From NCBI GenBank assembly GCA_038257155.1, contig JBBSJP010000023.1:4686-68685 (forward strand): 64,000 bases of DNA, read 5' to 3'. Each line of letters begins with the position of its first letter. Position 1 is the stretch's first letter. A model generated the notes under the pieces. That model was not told where the DNA came from, searched no databases, and was given only the letters and a program-made list of their open reading frames with translations. The translations under genes were made by a program, and so were the position numbers. This document shows, one piece after another, positions 8,043 to 17,534 of this stretch. The DNA is from JANJTY01 sp038257155. GTDB lineage: Bacteria > Pseudomonadota > Gammaproteobacteria > Xanthomonadales > Xanthomonadaceae.

Positions 8043-10832
8043 CTAACCGGGAAATGCCGCTGCGCGTGACAAGGAATGCGCCAGAGCCTCGCGAAATCCG
8101 GGTAGGGCAAGTTCCACACTGGCCTTTTCACCAGCGCGACCGGTGGTCTCCAGCTCCTCGCACAGCCATGCGAGCTTCTCTGCGCCCACCATGCGCGCGG
8201 TGGATTTGAGCGTATGGGCGTGCACGCTCAATCCGGCCAGGTCCAGCCTCTCCCAGTCCGATTCGATGCACGCGCCCAGGTGGGCCGCATTGGTCTGGAA
8301 GCCGCGAAGAAACTTGGCAATCTCACGCGGGTCCTCGCCCACGAAGCTGCGCAACACATCGATTGAAAGGTGTGGCCCCGTGTCCATCGTCGGTCCGCCT
8401 GCCGCGCCATGTAAGCATCGCTCAAGCAGCGCCTGCAGATCGTTCAGCAGTACCGGCTTCGCCAGGTAGCCATCCATCCCGGCTGCAAGGCACCGGTCAA
8501 CCTCGCCACGCAAGGCATTGGCCGTGAGTGCCACGATCGGCGTGCGCCGTTCGCCGGCCTCCGCGGCGCGTATTCGCCGCGCAAGGCCGTAGCCATCAAG
8601 CTCCGGCATGTGCAGATCGGTAAGCACCAGGCCATACGGTGTTGCTTGCCATCGCAGCCAGGCCTGCTCGCCGTCGGGAACCACATCTGCCGTGTAGCCG
8701 AGCAGTGCCAATTGTCGCAATACGACCTGCTGGTTGAACTCATTGTCCTCTGCAATCAGGATCAGCTGGCCCAGGTTGAGGGCCTGTTCCCGGACCGGGG
8801 CCGCGCGCCGGACGCGGGCCATTGAGTCTTCCTCGGACTCGACCGCTTCCTCGCGTCCGGCTGCCATGGCTACGGCCTGTAGCAAGCGGCGACGGCTCAT
8901 CACGTTGGCATCCAGGTCCACTCGGCGCCCGCCGCTGTGCGTGGGTTTGCGTTGAGCGCCCCGACCGAGCACCAACAATCCAATCCCGGCCGAATCGATT
9001 GCAGTCTGGTCGACGGCGACCTGAATAACTCCATCACGAAACGAATCGACGACCACTACATCGAGGGTTGCCGCTACGCTTGCGACGCGCGCATCGACAA
9101 CGGCAATGTCATGCGCCGCGTCCACCTGCGCTCCCGCAGCCCGCAGCATGGCCGCCACCTCGGTCACCATCCCGTCGGTCGGGCCCACAACCAGGCAACG
9201 TACGCCGGCCAGTTGCGGCAGCGGCGCCGGGTCGTTCACCGCGTTATCCACTGGGGCCACCGGCAGCAGCAGACGAAGCGAGAAGCATGAGCCTTGATCC
9301 GGTTCGCTACGGACGTCCAGGCGACTGTTCATTAGTGCCGCCAAGCGATGCGAAATCGCCAGACCTAGGCCGGAACCACCGAATCGACGCGTGGTGGAAG
9401 AATCTGCCTGGCTGAAGGCAGTGAACAAGCGGGATTTGACTGCCTCGTCCATGCCGATGCCGTTGTCGGAGACCGTCAGGCGTACTTCGACGTCGCTGCC
9501 CTTCCGATCGAGGCACTCGGCGCGAACATGGACCCGGCCCGGGTGGCCCAATCCGCCGGAGAACTTGATTGCATTGTTGGTCAGGTTGACCAGAACCTGC
9601 TGCAGGCGATGTGCGTCGCCCAGCAACCGTGGTGGCAGGGTTGGCTCCACGAAGCAGGTGAGTTCGACATCTCGCTTGATCGCCAGGTGGTCGAGCATGG
9701 CGCAGGCACGCTCGACGACTTCCTGCATCGAGAAGGGCGCCTCTTCGACCTCCATTCGCCCGGCCTCGATCTTCGAGAAGTCGAGGATGTCATCGATGAT
9801 CGACAGCAAGGAGAAAGCTGAGTGACGGATCAGGTCGACCATCTCTACCTGGTCGCTGCGCGGACTGGATTGGTGCAGCACGTCGATCATGCCCAGTACG
9901 CCATTCATCGGCGTGCGGATTTCATGGCTCATGGTGGCCAGGAAGTCGGACTTTGCTCGATTGGCCTGGTCTGCCGCGGCCTTGGCCAAGCTCAGCTCGC
10001 GGTTGGTGAGCTCTAGATCCTGCGTGCGCGCGATGACGCGCTGTTCCAGACCCTCGTTGAGGCGCTGGACCTGTTCCTGCGCCAGCCTTCGATCCTCGGC
10101 CTCGCGCTGCAGGTCCTCGAGCGACTGCCTCAGCTGCTCAGTGCGCGCCTGCACCTCGGTCAGCATTGCGTTGAAGGCATCCACCAGGTCACCGAATTCG
10201 TCGTCGTCCTGCTTGACCACACGCTGCGAATAGTCGCGGCGACTTACTACGTCGCGGGCTGCCGTCGCGACCGCGCCCATTGGCCGGGTCACCACACGCT
10301 CCATACGCCATATCATCAGGTAGGCCGCAATCATCGCCAGCGAGCCCACCACGGCGGCGATCAACAAGCCCCGCGTCAAGGCGGCGGCAATGCCGGAGTC
10401 GCCCCGCACGTAAACCGTGCCCACGAACTCTCCGTCGCGCAGGATCGGAGCCACCACGATCACGTCGGCCCCGGCGAGGTGCGCTCCCTCCACCCCCGGC
10501 GTGGCTGGCGGCGGGTTGCTCTGTCCCGCGGCAGAATAATCGGCAAACAGGCGGCCCTGCTCGTCATAGATGGCCGCAGCGTGGATTCTCGGCAGCGTGT
10601 CGAACTGGGCGAGGTTCTGCTGCGCAAGCTTCTGATCATCGAAGACCAGGGCCGGACTGGTCATCCGGCCAACCAACTGCGCCTGCTTCTGCAGGTCCGC
10701 AACATTGTGATGGTGCAAGACCCAGGCGCTTGCGGCGAGATTGCCCAGCAGGGCCAGTATCAGCGCAACGAGCGTGGTGGACATCACGATCGCGAGCAGG
10801 CGCGCGCGCAACGATTTCATTCGCCAGCTCAA
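8043..10832 (-). CDS. CHASE8 hybrid sensor histidine kinase with receivers and HPt
   Basis: 929 residues, inner-membrane. Order: TM (11-38), periplasmic CHASE8-like sensor (LVFDDQKLAQQNL, AIYDEQGRLFADY; 40-150), TM (155-175), HAMP (175-230), coiled coil, HisKA with His303 in FLATMSHEIRTPMN, HATPase_c (400-525), a degenerate receiver-like block (540-655), a full receiver with Asp739 (LTDLHMPELDG) and Lys792, and a C-terminal HPt with His873 (HTLKS). This is a complete BarA-type phosphorelay in one chain. The usual output would be a separate response regulator, which is not in this locus. Its ATG overlaps the stop of the yfiR-like gene by 4 bp. With the TonB receptor it forms a three-gene operon, suggesting that receptor occupancy is relayed to the kinase. 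Confidence 0.93.
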   Translation of the reverse strand: MSWRMKSLRARLLAIVMSTTLVALILALLGNLAASAWVLHHHNVADLQKQAQLVGRMTSPALVFDDQKLAQQNLAQFDTLPRIHAAAIYDEQGRLFADYSAAGQSNPPPATPGVEGAHLAGADVIVVAPILRDGEFVGTVYVRGDSGIAAALTRGLLIAAVVGSLAMIAAYLMIWRMERVVTRPMGAVATAARDVVSRRDYSQRVVKQDDDEFGDLVDAFNAMLTEVQARTEQLRQSLEDLQREAEDRRLAQEQVQRLNEGLEQRVIARTQDLELTNRELSLAKAAADQANRAKSDFLATMSHEIRTPMNGVLGMIDVLHQSSPRSDQVEMVDLIRHSAFSLLSIIDDILDFSKIEAGRMEVEEAPFSMQEVVERACAMLDHLAIKRDVELTCFVEPTLPPRLLGDAHRLQQVLVNLTNNAIKFSGGLGHPGRVHVRAECLDRKGSDVEVRLTVSDNGIGMDEAVKSRLFTAFSQADSSTTRRFGGSGLGLAISHRLAALMNSRLDVRSEPDQGSCFSLRLLLPVAPVDNAVNDPAPLPQLAGVRCLVVGPTDGMVTEVAAMLRAAGAQVDAAHDIAVVDARVASVAATLDVVVVDSFRDGVIQVAVDQTAIDSAGIGLLVLGRGAQRKPTHSGGRRVDLDANVMSRRRLLQAVAMAAGREEAVESEEDSMARVRRAAPVREQALNLGQLILIAEDNEFNQQVVLRQLALLGYTADVVPDGEQAWLRWQATPYGLVLTDLHMPELDGYGLARRIRAAEAGERRTPIVALTANALRGEVDRCLAAGMDGYLAKPVLLNDLQALLERCLHGAAGGPTMDTGPHLSIDVLRSFVGEDPREIAKFLRGFQTNAAHLGACIESDWERLDLAGLSVHAHTLKSTARMVGAEKLAWLCEELETTGRAGEKASVELALPGFREALAHSLSRAAAFPG

Positions 10833-11407
10833 CTCCCCGACCTCGCAACATCGCGGGCAGCCGTCATCATCAAGGCGCTCATGTGCAGGCGACTGCGGCG
10901 CACCGGTCCAATGGCCACGTCGAAGCGCACGCGCTGGTCAACCACGACGAAGTTCACCATCGTGCCGCGGGCATGCACGGTCGGTTCATTGGACACGGTC
11001 AGCACCGGGCGGCCATCCAGAGTACTGAGCAGTTCGGCGGCCCGGCCGCGAGCCGCAGCGCCGATGAACAGCACATGCAGTCCCTCCAGCCCGTCGCCAT
11101 TAAGGATCGATCGCACCTGCACGGGCCGTCCGTTGACCTGCTTGCCTACAGCGATCCGATTCAGCTCACCTGCCAGCGCGGAGTCGTCGAGGATTCCCAC
11201 GATGATCGGGCTGGATTGCGAGGTAAAGGACGTTTCTGGCCAAGTCACGAAGCTGGCGAACTTGAAAAGGTAGACCGCCTCCACCTGATTCTGCGACGGC
11301 GGCTCGCGCGCCAAAACTTCAGGTGAAAGTGTCAGCGACAAGAGCATCGCCGCGAGGGCGAGCGCCATGCATCGTCGCAGGATGCCGGAAAGCCAGAGCC
11401 GGATCAT
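10829..11407 (-). CDS. YfiR-family periplasmic protein (DUF4154)
   Basis: 192 residues with a signal peptide (ALALAAMLLSLTLSPEVLA). The start of the mature part (VEAVYLFKFASFVTWPE) is the hallmark of the YfiR/DUF4154 family, followed by IIVGILDDSAL. In Pseudomonas, YfiR is a periplasmic repressor of the diguanylate cyclase YfiN. In other genomes, as here, YfiR homologues sit beside TonB receptors and sensor kinases with CHASE8 domains. The gene overlaps both neighbours by 4 bp (stop of the TonB gene upstream, start of the kinase downstream), so translation is likely coupled. Inferred role: periplasmic link between the receptor and the kinase sensor domain. Confidence 0.9.
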   Translation of the reverse strand: MIRLWLSGILRRCMALALAAMLLSLTLSPEVLAREPPSQNQVEAVYLFKFASFVTWPETSFTSQSSPIIVGILDDSALAGELNRIAVGKQVNGRPVQVRSILNGDGLEGLHVLFIGAAARGRAAELLSTLDGRPVLTVSNEPTVHARGTMVNFVVVDQRVRFDVAIGPVRRSRLHMSALMMTAARDVARSGS

Positions 11408-13380
11408 GGTGTTGAGAACTCCCAGCGCAGCTGAGCGTAGACACGCGACTCGTGCTCGGTTCGAAACATGGCGTCGCGGTATTCCCCGTGGCTGCCCAGA
11501 AGGTTCTGGCCGGCGATCGACAGCTCAAGGCCGGGCCGAAGCCACCAGCCGAAGCGCAGGTCCAGGGCGGTGTAGGGATCGATGTCCCAGCGCTCAAGTT
11601 CGCCGACATGGCGCAGGCGCAAGTCCAGCTCGCGGTGGCCAGTGAAGGTCCAGGACGAACGCAACTGCCAGTGCACGGACGGATCGTGGCCTTCCGCCAG
11701 TGGCGCCCTAACATCGTTGCTTTCCGGCTTCAGTTGCAACTGGGTGTCTTGCACCACCAGCCCGCCGTGAATCCGCCAATTGCTGAGGGCCTGCCAGGTT
11801 CCCCAGACTTCCAGACCCGCGACTTCGCCCTCCATCTGGCTGTCGAAGACGAGGAATGTCAGCGAGGGGTCGACCTCCTGCGTGCGCAGATGGTCATAGC
11901 GGGTATGGAACGCGGTGGCCGAAAGCGAAACGGCGTCGCCGAGCTGGCCACGCCAGCCCAGTTCAATTACGTCGGCAACCTCGGCGCGGACCCGAGGCCC
12001 ACCATCGAGCAGGAAGGGTGGCGTACCCGGGATATAGGCATCCACGTCCAGTCGGGATGGTGCGCGGACGCCACGGGACGCGGCCGCCCACCACATCTGG
12101 TTGGTGCCCGGGCGCCATGCCAGGCGCAGGTTCGGCAACATTTCGGATTGGCTGTAGTCGTTGTGTTCGAACCGCACGCCAGCGATCAGGCTCAGCTCGT
12201 CGCTCAGGCTGATCTCGTCCTGCGCGAACAGTGCCATCCACTGCTGCTCCAGGCGCGCTGGCAGGAAAGCGATCACCGCGCTGTTCTCCAGTCGGTCGCG
12301 GCTGTGCCGGAAGTTCAGACCCCAGGTCAGTTGATGACTACCGACCGGGCTCAGCACGTGCTGGAACTGCAGGTCGTGGATGTCGAGCTTCTCGGCAAAG
12401 GTCGGGGGAACGGTTCGCTCGGTTCGGTCGAAGTAGTACTGCAGCGTTACAACGCCTTCGTCAGTGAGCCCGCGCTCATAGCGACCCAGCATGTGCGTGC
12501 CCCGAAACCGGATGTCGTCGAGTTCCAGGGCAAAGCCAGTGACTGCGATCGCGCCCGGTTCGGGCTGTCCTTCCCGTCCATCATAGAGCTGGCCGGACAG
12601 GGTCAGGTCACCGCCCCAGCGAGGGGTATCGACGCGGAAACCAGCCTGAGCGACCCGGCCGGCATCATCGACCGGTGTGCCGGCCTCGGTTTGGGTGTTG
12701 TCGTGGCGGCGAGCGGACGCATGAACCCGGAAATGTCCGCCTCCTGGCAGGGCGCCACCGTGACGGAAGGCCAGTTTCGACTCGTGGTTGCCGGTGCCGG
12801 CCGATACCAGGCCACCGGTCGTTCCAGCGCTGTCGCGGGTGATCACGTTGATCACGCCATTCACCGCGTTCACGCCCCAAAGCGTGCCGCCCGGTCCGCT
12901 GACAACCTCGATTCGTTCGACGTCTTCGAGCATCACCTCCTGGGCATCCCAGAACACACCGGAGAACAAGGGCGTGTAAACCGAACGGCCGTCGATCATC
13001 ACCAGCAACTTGTTGGGTGCGCTGGAGATACTGCCGTTCATGCCTCTCGCGCTGATGGCGTAACCAGAGGCACTTGAAGCGGCTACATGCAAGTTGGGTG
13101 CGAGGCGCAGCGCTTCCGGCAGGGTGGTTGCGCCTGAGCGCCGAATATCCTCGGCAGTGATGACGTAAATCGAGCCTACGGCATCCACCAGCCGCTCCGG
13201 TCGCCGTGAAACGGACGTAACGCGCAGGTTGGCCAGTTCTTCGAAACTCAAGTTCGTCAGGTCTCCTGACGCATCGCCAGATGGATCGGCAGTGGCGAGG
13301 GAGGGCACAGCCAAGCAGAACGTCAAGGCCAGCCCAAGTCGCACGTCAGTCATTAGGGGAGCAGTCGAGTGAATGCTCAT
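11404..13380 (-). CDS. TonB-dependent outer-membrane receptor
   Basis: 658 residues from the ATG at 13380, chosen because AGAGG lies 7-8 bases upstream and a signal peptide follows (VRLGLALTFCLAVPSLATA). The plug domain is clear: LRVTSVSRRPERLVDAVGSI, VEVVSGPGGTLWGVNAVNGVI-type motif and VNGVINVITR. The remainder is a beta-barrel rich in aromatic-ended strands, ending in LRWEFSTP. The plug type (SFEELANLRVTSVSRR) is one often found with YfiR and CHASE8 genes rather than with siderophore operons. It likely imports or senses an extracellular ligand using TonB energy, or acts mainly as a sensor. First gene of a three-gene overlapping operon. The ligand is unknown. Confidence 0.93.
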   Translation of the reverse strand: MSIHSTAPLMTDVRLGLALTFCLAVPSLATADPSGDASGDLTNLSFEELANLRVTSVSRRPERLVDAVGSIYVITAEDIRRSGATTLPEALRLAPNLHVAASSASGYAISARGMNGSISSAPNKLLVMIDGRSVYTPLFSGVFWDAQEVMLEDVERIEVVSGPGGTLWGVNAVNGVINVITRDSAGTTGGLVSAGTGNHESKLAFRHGGALPGGGHFRVHASARRHDNTQTEAGTPVDDAGRVAQAGFRVDTPRWGGDLTLSGQLYDGREGQPEPGAIAVTGFALELDDIRFRGTHMLGRYERGLTDEGVVTLQYYFDRTERTVPPTFAEKLDIHDLQFQHVLSPVGSHQLTWGLNFRHSRDRLENSAVIAFLPARLEQQWMALFAQDEISLSDELSLIAGVRFEHNDYSQSEMLPNLRLAWRPGTNQMWWAAASRGVRAPSRLDVDAYIPGTPPFLLDGGPRVRAEVADVIELGWRGQLGDAVSLSATAFHTRYDHLRTQEVDPSLTFLVFDSQMEGEVAGLEVWGTWQALSNWRIHGGLVVQDTQLQLKPESNDVRAPLAEGHDPSVHWQLRSSWTFTGHRELDLRLRHVGELERWDIDPYTALDLRFGWWLRPGLELSIAGQNLLGSHGEYRDAMFRTEHESRVYAQLRWEFSTP

Positions 13381-13890
13381 TGAGCAGCCTCTATCAGTGC
13401 ACCGCGTCGCGGCCCTTCGGGCTCGGCGTAAAGACAAGACCGAGACAACCCGCGCGAAGGAAACCTGGGGAAGGAAATCAGGATGAGGAAGTCGAAAATG
13501 CTTCCCTCCAAAACGACACTCATGGGCGGCCCATCGCACATAGCGCAGGGATCATGCGACCAGACTCGGTCCCCATGGTGCACCACTTGTCCGACAGACG
13601 CACGGGCCGGTGGCGATGTACAGCGATATTGACCTTGGCCGGGCACGCCAGCTTGAATCTTGTGACGCTGGATTCATTTTCCGGGCATGCCCCACTCAGC
13701 AGGTCACCCCACCTGGCTACCAACCTGCCTCAGGCACACTCAAGTAGCACCGACCAAGGGCTTTCGGTGCTGGCGATCGTCGCGTGATGAGTAAGATACT
13801 TTGCGTGAAACTTCCAGCAGCGCGCCCCTTGGTGCGTCGGGACGTATCGACTTCCCCGTGTTGGCGCGGGCAAAGCAGAGGGGTGGCGTG
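13381..13890. other. Divergent intergenic region between TonB operon and plus-strand gene
   Basis: About 500 bp between the divergent TonB operon and the gene at 13891. It must hold both promoters. The minus-strand leader of the TonB gene is long and I checked it for cobalamin and cyclic-di-GMP riboswitch motifs without finding either. An in-frame extension of the TonB gene up to 13539 exists but lacks a signal peptide at its start. No tandem repeat seen. Confidence 0.45.
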
Positions 13891-14559
13891 ATGATGATTC
13901 CGGGACGAGTGCGGCGGAAGCGGGCAATGCTGGGCGAGTTCGTGGTGGTCGTGCTGGGCGTGTTGGTTGCACTCACCCTCGAACAGGTCGTGCTCGACTG
14001 GCAGGAGCGTGAGCGTGCACGAGCCACCTTAGCGGCCATGAACGAGGAACTCTCCGACTACGTGACGGTGTTCCAGATTCGAACCGAGGTTTCCGCGTGC
14101 GTGGACCGCAAACTCGATGAGCTCGAGGCGTTTCTGGCGGGTCCAGAACCGGCGGGTGGCATCGAGGGAATCGGGCGTACGCCGTACTACTTTTCCAGCC
14201 GCAGCGGCTGGAGCGCCGGAGGCCCCGACCTGCTGGCGCGCTACCGCGGACCCCAGGTTGCACGACTGTATGGCGAGGTCTACCAAGGCATGGCGGAGTT
14301 CGCTCAGATGGCACAGCAAGATCAAGGGCATTGGGCGACGATTTCCACACTCGGCACCCGTGCCGGGCCGATCGAGTCGAATCACCGATGGCGCATCGGT
14401 GAGGCGATTGCCGGCGCTCGCAATTCCAACAGGTTGATGTCGGCAATCGCCGACCAGATGCGCGCCCGGATCCAGAGTCTGGAAATACCCGAACCGGCGG
14501 CGCTGGTGACTGATCTGGAATCGCGGCCGATCTGCAAGCCGCTGGTAATCGGGGACTAA
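13891..14559 (+). CDS. Single-pass membrane protein of unknown function
   Basis: 222 residues from ATG at 13891, where GAGGGG lies just upstream. The longer frame starting with TTG at 13801 adds an unlikely N-terminus. A basic start (PGRVRRKRAM) is followed by one hydrophobic helix (EFVVVVLGVLVALTLEQ) and a largely helical soluble part. I recognise the general type: a short basic tail, one helix beginning EFxVVVLGVLxALxxEQ and a helical periplasmic domain, common in Xanthomonadales and sphingomonads, without known function. It may be inner-membrane anchored with its C-terminal domain outside the cytoplasm. Monocistronic, convergent with the redoxin operon. Confidence 0.75.
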   Translation: MMIPGRVRRKRAMLGEFVVVVLGVLVALTLEQVVLDWQERERARATLAAMNEELSDYVTVFQIRTEVSACVDRKLDELEAFLAGPEPAGGIEGIGRTPYYFSSRSGWSAGGPDLLARYRGPQVARLYGEVYQGMAEFAQMAQQDQGHWATISTLGTRAGPIESNHRWRIGEAIAGARNSNRLMSAIADQMRARIQSLEIPEPAALVTDLESRPICKPLVIGD

Positions 14560-14567
14560 GCCGCAAA

Positions 14568-14598
14568 ATGCTGCGGGACGCTCGGCGCCCCGCAGCAT
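14568..14598 (-). terminator. Rho-independent terminator between convergent genes
   Basis: A perfect 10-bp stem (ATGCTGCGGG with CCCGCAGCAT) and an 11-base loop. Read on the minus strand the stem is followed by TTTT, so it should terminate the DsbD-redoxin operon. It lies 9 bp after the stop of the plus-strand gene and may act in both directions. Confidence 0.75.
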
Positions 14599-14610
14599 CC
14601 AGTAACAAGA

Positions 14611-15252
14611 TCAGTTGGCGTATTTCACATCACACCCGTAAGGCCGCGTCACAGCGACGCTGACGGGCTGACCTGCAGCCAGCTCGGCCAGCGCCTGCGG
14701 CACATACTGCGTAGCCTTCGCGATGTCGGACTTGTCAGCGCTTGGAATGCTGTCGATCGCGCCGGCGTAGCGCAGCACGCCTTCCGGATCGATGATGTAC
14801 ATGTGAGGCGTGGTCATGGCGCCGTAGGCACGGCCGGCAGTGCCGTCCGGGTCGAGCAGATAGGCGGTCTGCGCGGCTTTGGCGTCGCTGCGGACCTTCT
14901 CGGCGCCGGCCCCGTCGACGTGCCCCTGCTTGCCAGGCGCCGATGAGTTGACGCTCAGCCAGATGATGTCGCCGGCAGTGGCGTTACGTTGTTGTGCCTG
15001 CATGTTCTCGGCGCCGTAATGCTTCTTGACGAACGGGCAGCCATGATTGGTCCACTCGAGCACGACCGTCTTGCCCGCGAAGTCAGCCAGCGAACGCGTC
15101 ATTCCGGTTGAATCAATCAGCGCCAAGGCCGGGGCAGGTTGGCCGACCTTCGCGGTAGCGGCAGCGGCTATGGCGTCAATATCGACGCCGGGGCCGCAGC
15201 CCGTGATGGCTACGGCGGCGAATGTCAATGCAGCGAGCATCGAGCTTTTCAT
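14611..15252 (-). CDS. Lipoprotein thioredoxin-fold (redoxin) protein
   Basis: 213 residues. Signal peptide with lipobox ending at Cys19 (AAVAITGC), then an AhpC/TSA-like redoxin domain. The active-site region reads WTNHGCPFVKKHYG with Cys72 and no resolving CxxC partner. A second Cys lies near the C-terminus (YGCDVKY). The family, with its CPFVKKHY signature, is found as periplasmic thiol peroxidase or thioredoxin-like proteins. It starts 3 bp after the stop of the DsbD-like gene and has AAGGAG upstream, so the two are an operon. Inference: the DsbD-like protein supplies electrons that keep this lipoprotein reduced on the periplasmic side. Confidence 0.88.
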   Translation of the reverse strand: MKSSMLAALTFAAVAITGCGPGVDIDAIAAAATAKVGQPAPALALIDSTGMTRSLADFAGKTVVLEWTNHGCPFVKKHYGAENMQAQQRNATAGDIIWLSVNSSAPGKQGHVDGAGAEKVRSDAKAAQTAYLLDPDGTAGRAYGAMTTPHMYIIDPEGVLRYAGAIDSIPSADKSDIAKATQYVPQALAELAAGQPVSVAVTRPYGCDVKYAN

Positions 15253-15255
15253 CGG

Positions 15256-17409
15256 TCAGTCTCCTTCGGTGGGAATGGTAAGCGAACGGATTGCGTCAGC
15301 AACGCCGCCCGCGGTCAGCAGCTGCGGCAGCACGCGAGGCGTGCCACCGCCAGGGGGATAAAGCACGTACAAGGGCACGCCATTGCGGCCGTAGCGCGCC
15401 AGGTAGCGCGTGATGGCCGCGTCGTTGCGCGTCCAGTCGCCCTTGAGGTAGGCGACGTCATGCGCGGCGAGCGCCTCGCGCACGGTGTTGGTGGACAGCG
15501 CGACGCGTTCGTTGGCAAGGCAGGTGATGCACCAGGCCGCGGTCATGTTGACCAGCACCGGCCGGCCCGCGGAGCGCAGCTCGGCGAGACGGTGCTCGCT
15601 CCAGGGCTCGACGCCGGCATCACGGGTGGTCCGCGCATCGACGACCGCCGGCGCCGACAACGGCAGGCCGAACGCGAGCATCAGCGCCGCCGCGGCAACC
15701 ATGGCAGCCGTCGCACGAAATCGCGGCGAGCGCATCGCAGGCCGGCGCGCGAGCAGCCACAGCGCGAACGCCAGCGCGGTCAGTGCGGCAAGCATCCAGG
15801 CCATGCCGAGCGGCGACGTCTGTTCGCCGTACACCCACAGCAGCCAGACCACGGTGAGGTACAGCGGGAACGCCAGCAGCTGGCGGAAGCCATCCATCCA
15901 CGGGCCCGGTCGCGGCAGGGCGCGGGCCAGCGCCGGCACGAAGCCGAGCAGCAACATCGGCGCGGCAAGGCCGAGGCCGAGCGCGGCGAACACCGCGAGT
16001 GCCGCGGCGACTGGCTGCGCCAGTGCCCATCCCAGCGCGGTGCCCATGAACGGCGCAGTACACGGGCTTGCGACGACCACCGCCAGCGCGCCAGTGAAGA
16101 ACGAGGCGCGCGCGCCATGTCCTTCCGTCAGTCGCTGGCCGGCACCGGCCAAGCGCCCGCCGAACTCCCACACGCCGGAGAACGACAGCGCCATGGCGAA
16201 CAGCAACAGGGCGAGGCCAGCCACGAAGCGCGGCTCCTGCAACTGGAAACCCCAGCCCAGCTGTTCACCACTGGCACGCAGCGCCAGCAGCATGCCGGCC
16301 AGCAGCAGAAACGTGACGACGACACCCAGGGTGTACCAGCCGCCATGCCGGCGCAGCTCGGCGCGATCGTCAGCCGAGGCCAGCGCGGCCATGGCCTTGA
16401 TCGACAGCACCGGAAACACGCACGGCATCAGGTTCAGGATCAGGCCGCCGATGAAGGCGAACAACAGGGCAGGCAGCAGACCGAGCGAAGGCGGATCGAT
16501 GGCGTTGCCAACCGCAGGGGACGACTGTATCGCGGCTCCGACAGTGGCGGCAGCGAAACGCCACGCTGCGCCTTCGCTGTCGACTGCGACCAGGGCGACC
16601 TCCCTGGGCAATGCCGTGAAGTACTCACTCTTTGGCCAACGCGCCTGCCAGCCAGTGCCCGACCTTTGCCACTGCGGCTGAGCGCCGTTGGCAACGACCT
16701 CCGGGGTTTCCGGAAACCATTGCCACTGCGCTGGAGCCGCAGCGGTTTCGAGTCCGGCCAGAGTCAGGGAGATTGCCTGTGCGTCCTCGACGACCGCAAG
16801 CGTCGCCGAAGCCGTCTGTGGCAGTTCGGCGCGCGCCGCAGTGAAATCCACAGCCCAGCGCGCATCGACCTCAGCGGTCAGCGCGACCGGCAGCGCGAAC
16901 GCATACTCGGCCTTGCCGGGAATGCATTCAACCTCGCAGATCAGCCAGGTCGCGGCCGCGCGCACTGACAGTGATGACGCGGCGTAATCGGCGGGAATCG
17001 TGACCGAAACCGGCAGCAGCCGACGCTCGCCGTAGCCGAAGTTGACGATGTCGGCGAGCGCGAAGCGCTGCGGATGCGGCCACGCGATTGGCTCCGCGAC
17101 GACGCCCTCCGGCAAAAGGAGCTCCAGTTCGGTTGGCAGCCCCGAATCGCCAGGATTGCGCCAATACGTATGCCAGTGTGGATCGTGCTCCAGCAACAGA
17201 CCGAGCGTCAGCCGCGTTCCCGGCACGGCCGCGTTCGCCTCACTGACAAGGCGCGACTGCAGGTGGTCGGTCCGCACCGGGGGCGACGAGGCAGCGACCG
17301 TTGCCGACGCCAGCAGCGCGACGAGCAGGATCAGCAGCGCGACGGGAGCGCGAACGTCCACGATCGAGCAGGCCGGATTCCTCACCTGTGCGTGATGCGA
17401 CATGGTCAA
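15256..17409 (-). CDS. DsbD-like thiol:disulfide reductase (ScsB type)
   Basis: 717 residues from a TTG start at 17409 with GAGG seven bases upstream. An ATG at 17403 is the alternative. Order: signal peptide, periplasmic DsbD-N/DsbC-like domain (about 40-290), eight-helix CcdA/DsbD transmembrane domain with its two Cys (LMPCVFPVLS and SPCTAPFMG), and a C-terminal thioredoxin domain with the active site WCITC (Cys627, Cys630). It transfers electrons from cytoplasmic thioredoxin across the membrane to periplasmic thiols. The long N-terminal domain resembles ScsB and metal-resistance-linked DsbD variants more than the E. coli enzyme. It is the first gene of a two-gene operon with the redoxin lipoprotein. 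Confidence 0.92.
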   Translation of the reverse strand: MTMSHHAQVRNPACSIVDVRAPVALLILLVALLASATVAASSPPVRTDHLQSRLVSEANAAVPGTRLTLGLLLEHDPHWHTYWRNPGDSGLPTELELLLPEGVVAEPIAWPHPQRFALADIVNFGYGERRLLPVSVTIPADYAASSLSVRAAATWLICEVECIPGKAEYAFALPVALTAEVDARWAVDFTAARAELPQTASATLAVVEDAQAISLTLAGLETAAAPAQWQWFPETPEVVANGAQPQWQRSGTGWQARWPKSEYFTALPREVALVAVDSEGAAWRFAAATVGAAIQSSPAVGNAIDPPSLGLLPALLFAFIGGLILNLMPCVFPVLSIKAMAALASADDRAELRRHGGWYTLGVVVTFLLLAGMLLALRASGEQLGWGFQLQEPRFVAGLALLLFAMALSFSGVWEFGGRLAGAGQRLTEGHGARASFFTGALAVVVASPCTAPFMGTALGWALAQPVAAALAVFAALGLGLAAPMLLLGFVPALARALPRPGPWMDGFRQLLAFPLYLTVVWLLWVYGEQTSPLGMAWMLAALTALAFALWLLARRPAMRSPRFRATAAMVAAAALMLAFGLPLSAPAVVDARTTRDAGVEPWSEHRLAELRSAGRPVLVNMTAAWCITCLANERVALSTNTVREALAAHDVAYLKGDWTRNDAAITRYLARYGRNGVPLYVLYPPGGGTPRVLPQLLTAGGVADAIRSLTIPTEGD

Positions 17410-17534
17410 GCGCTAGCCTCACGGCATGGAGCGGTTGTCGCTCACTTCAGCACGAGCATAGGAAGCGTCTCATTCAAATGCCATGTGCTGATTGTCATGT
17501 GCCGCTCGTGTGCGGAAGATCGTTCTGCCCATCC

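Noticed and set aside
11452..13077. 541-codon open frame opposite the TonB receptor
   Set aside because: Antisense shadow. The receptor has plug and barrel motifs; this frame has none.
13380..13539. Longer N-terminus for the TonB receptor
   Set aside because: It would place 53 residues, rich in Arg, before the signal peptide. The ATG at 13380 has a good ribosome binding site.
13381..13800. Possible riboswitch in the TonB operon leader
   Set aside because: I compared it with the main conserved motifs of cobalamin and cyclic-di-GMP riboswitches and found no match, so only a long leader is recorded.
15139..16968. 609-codon open frame opposite the DsbD-like gene
   Set aside because: Arg/Gln/Gly-rich antisense translation. 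The DsbD-like gene shows all expected domains.
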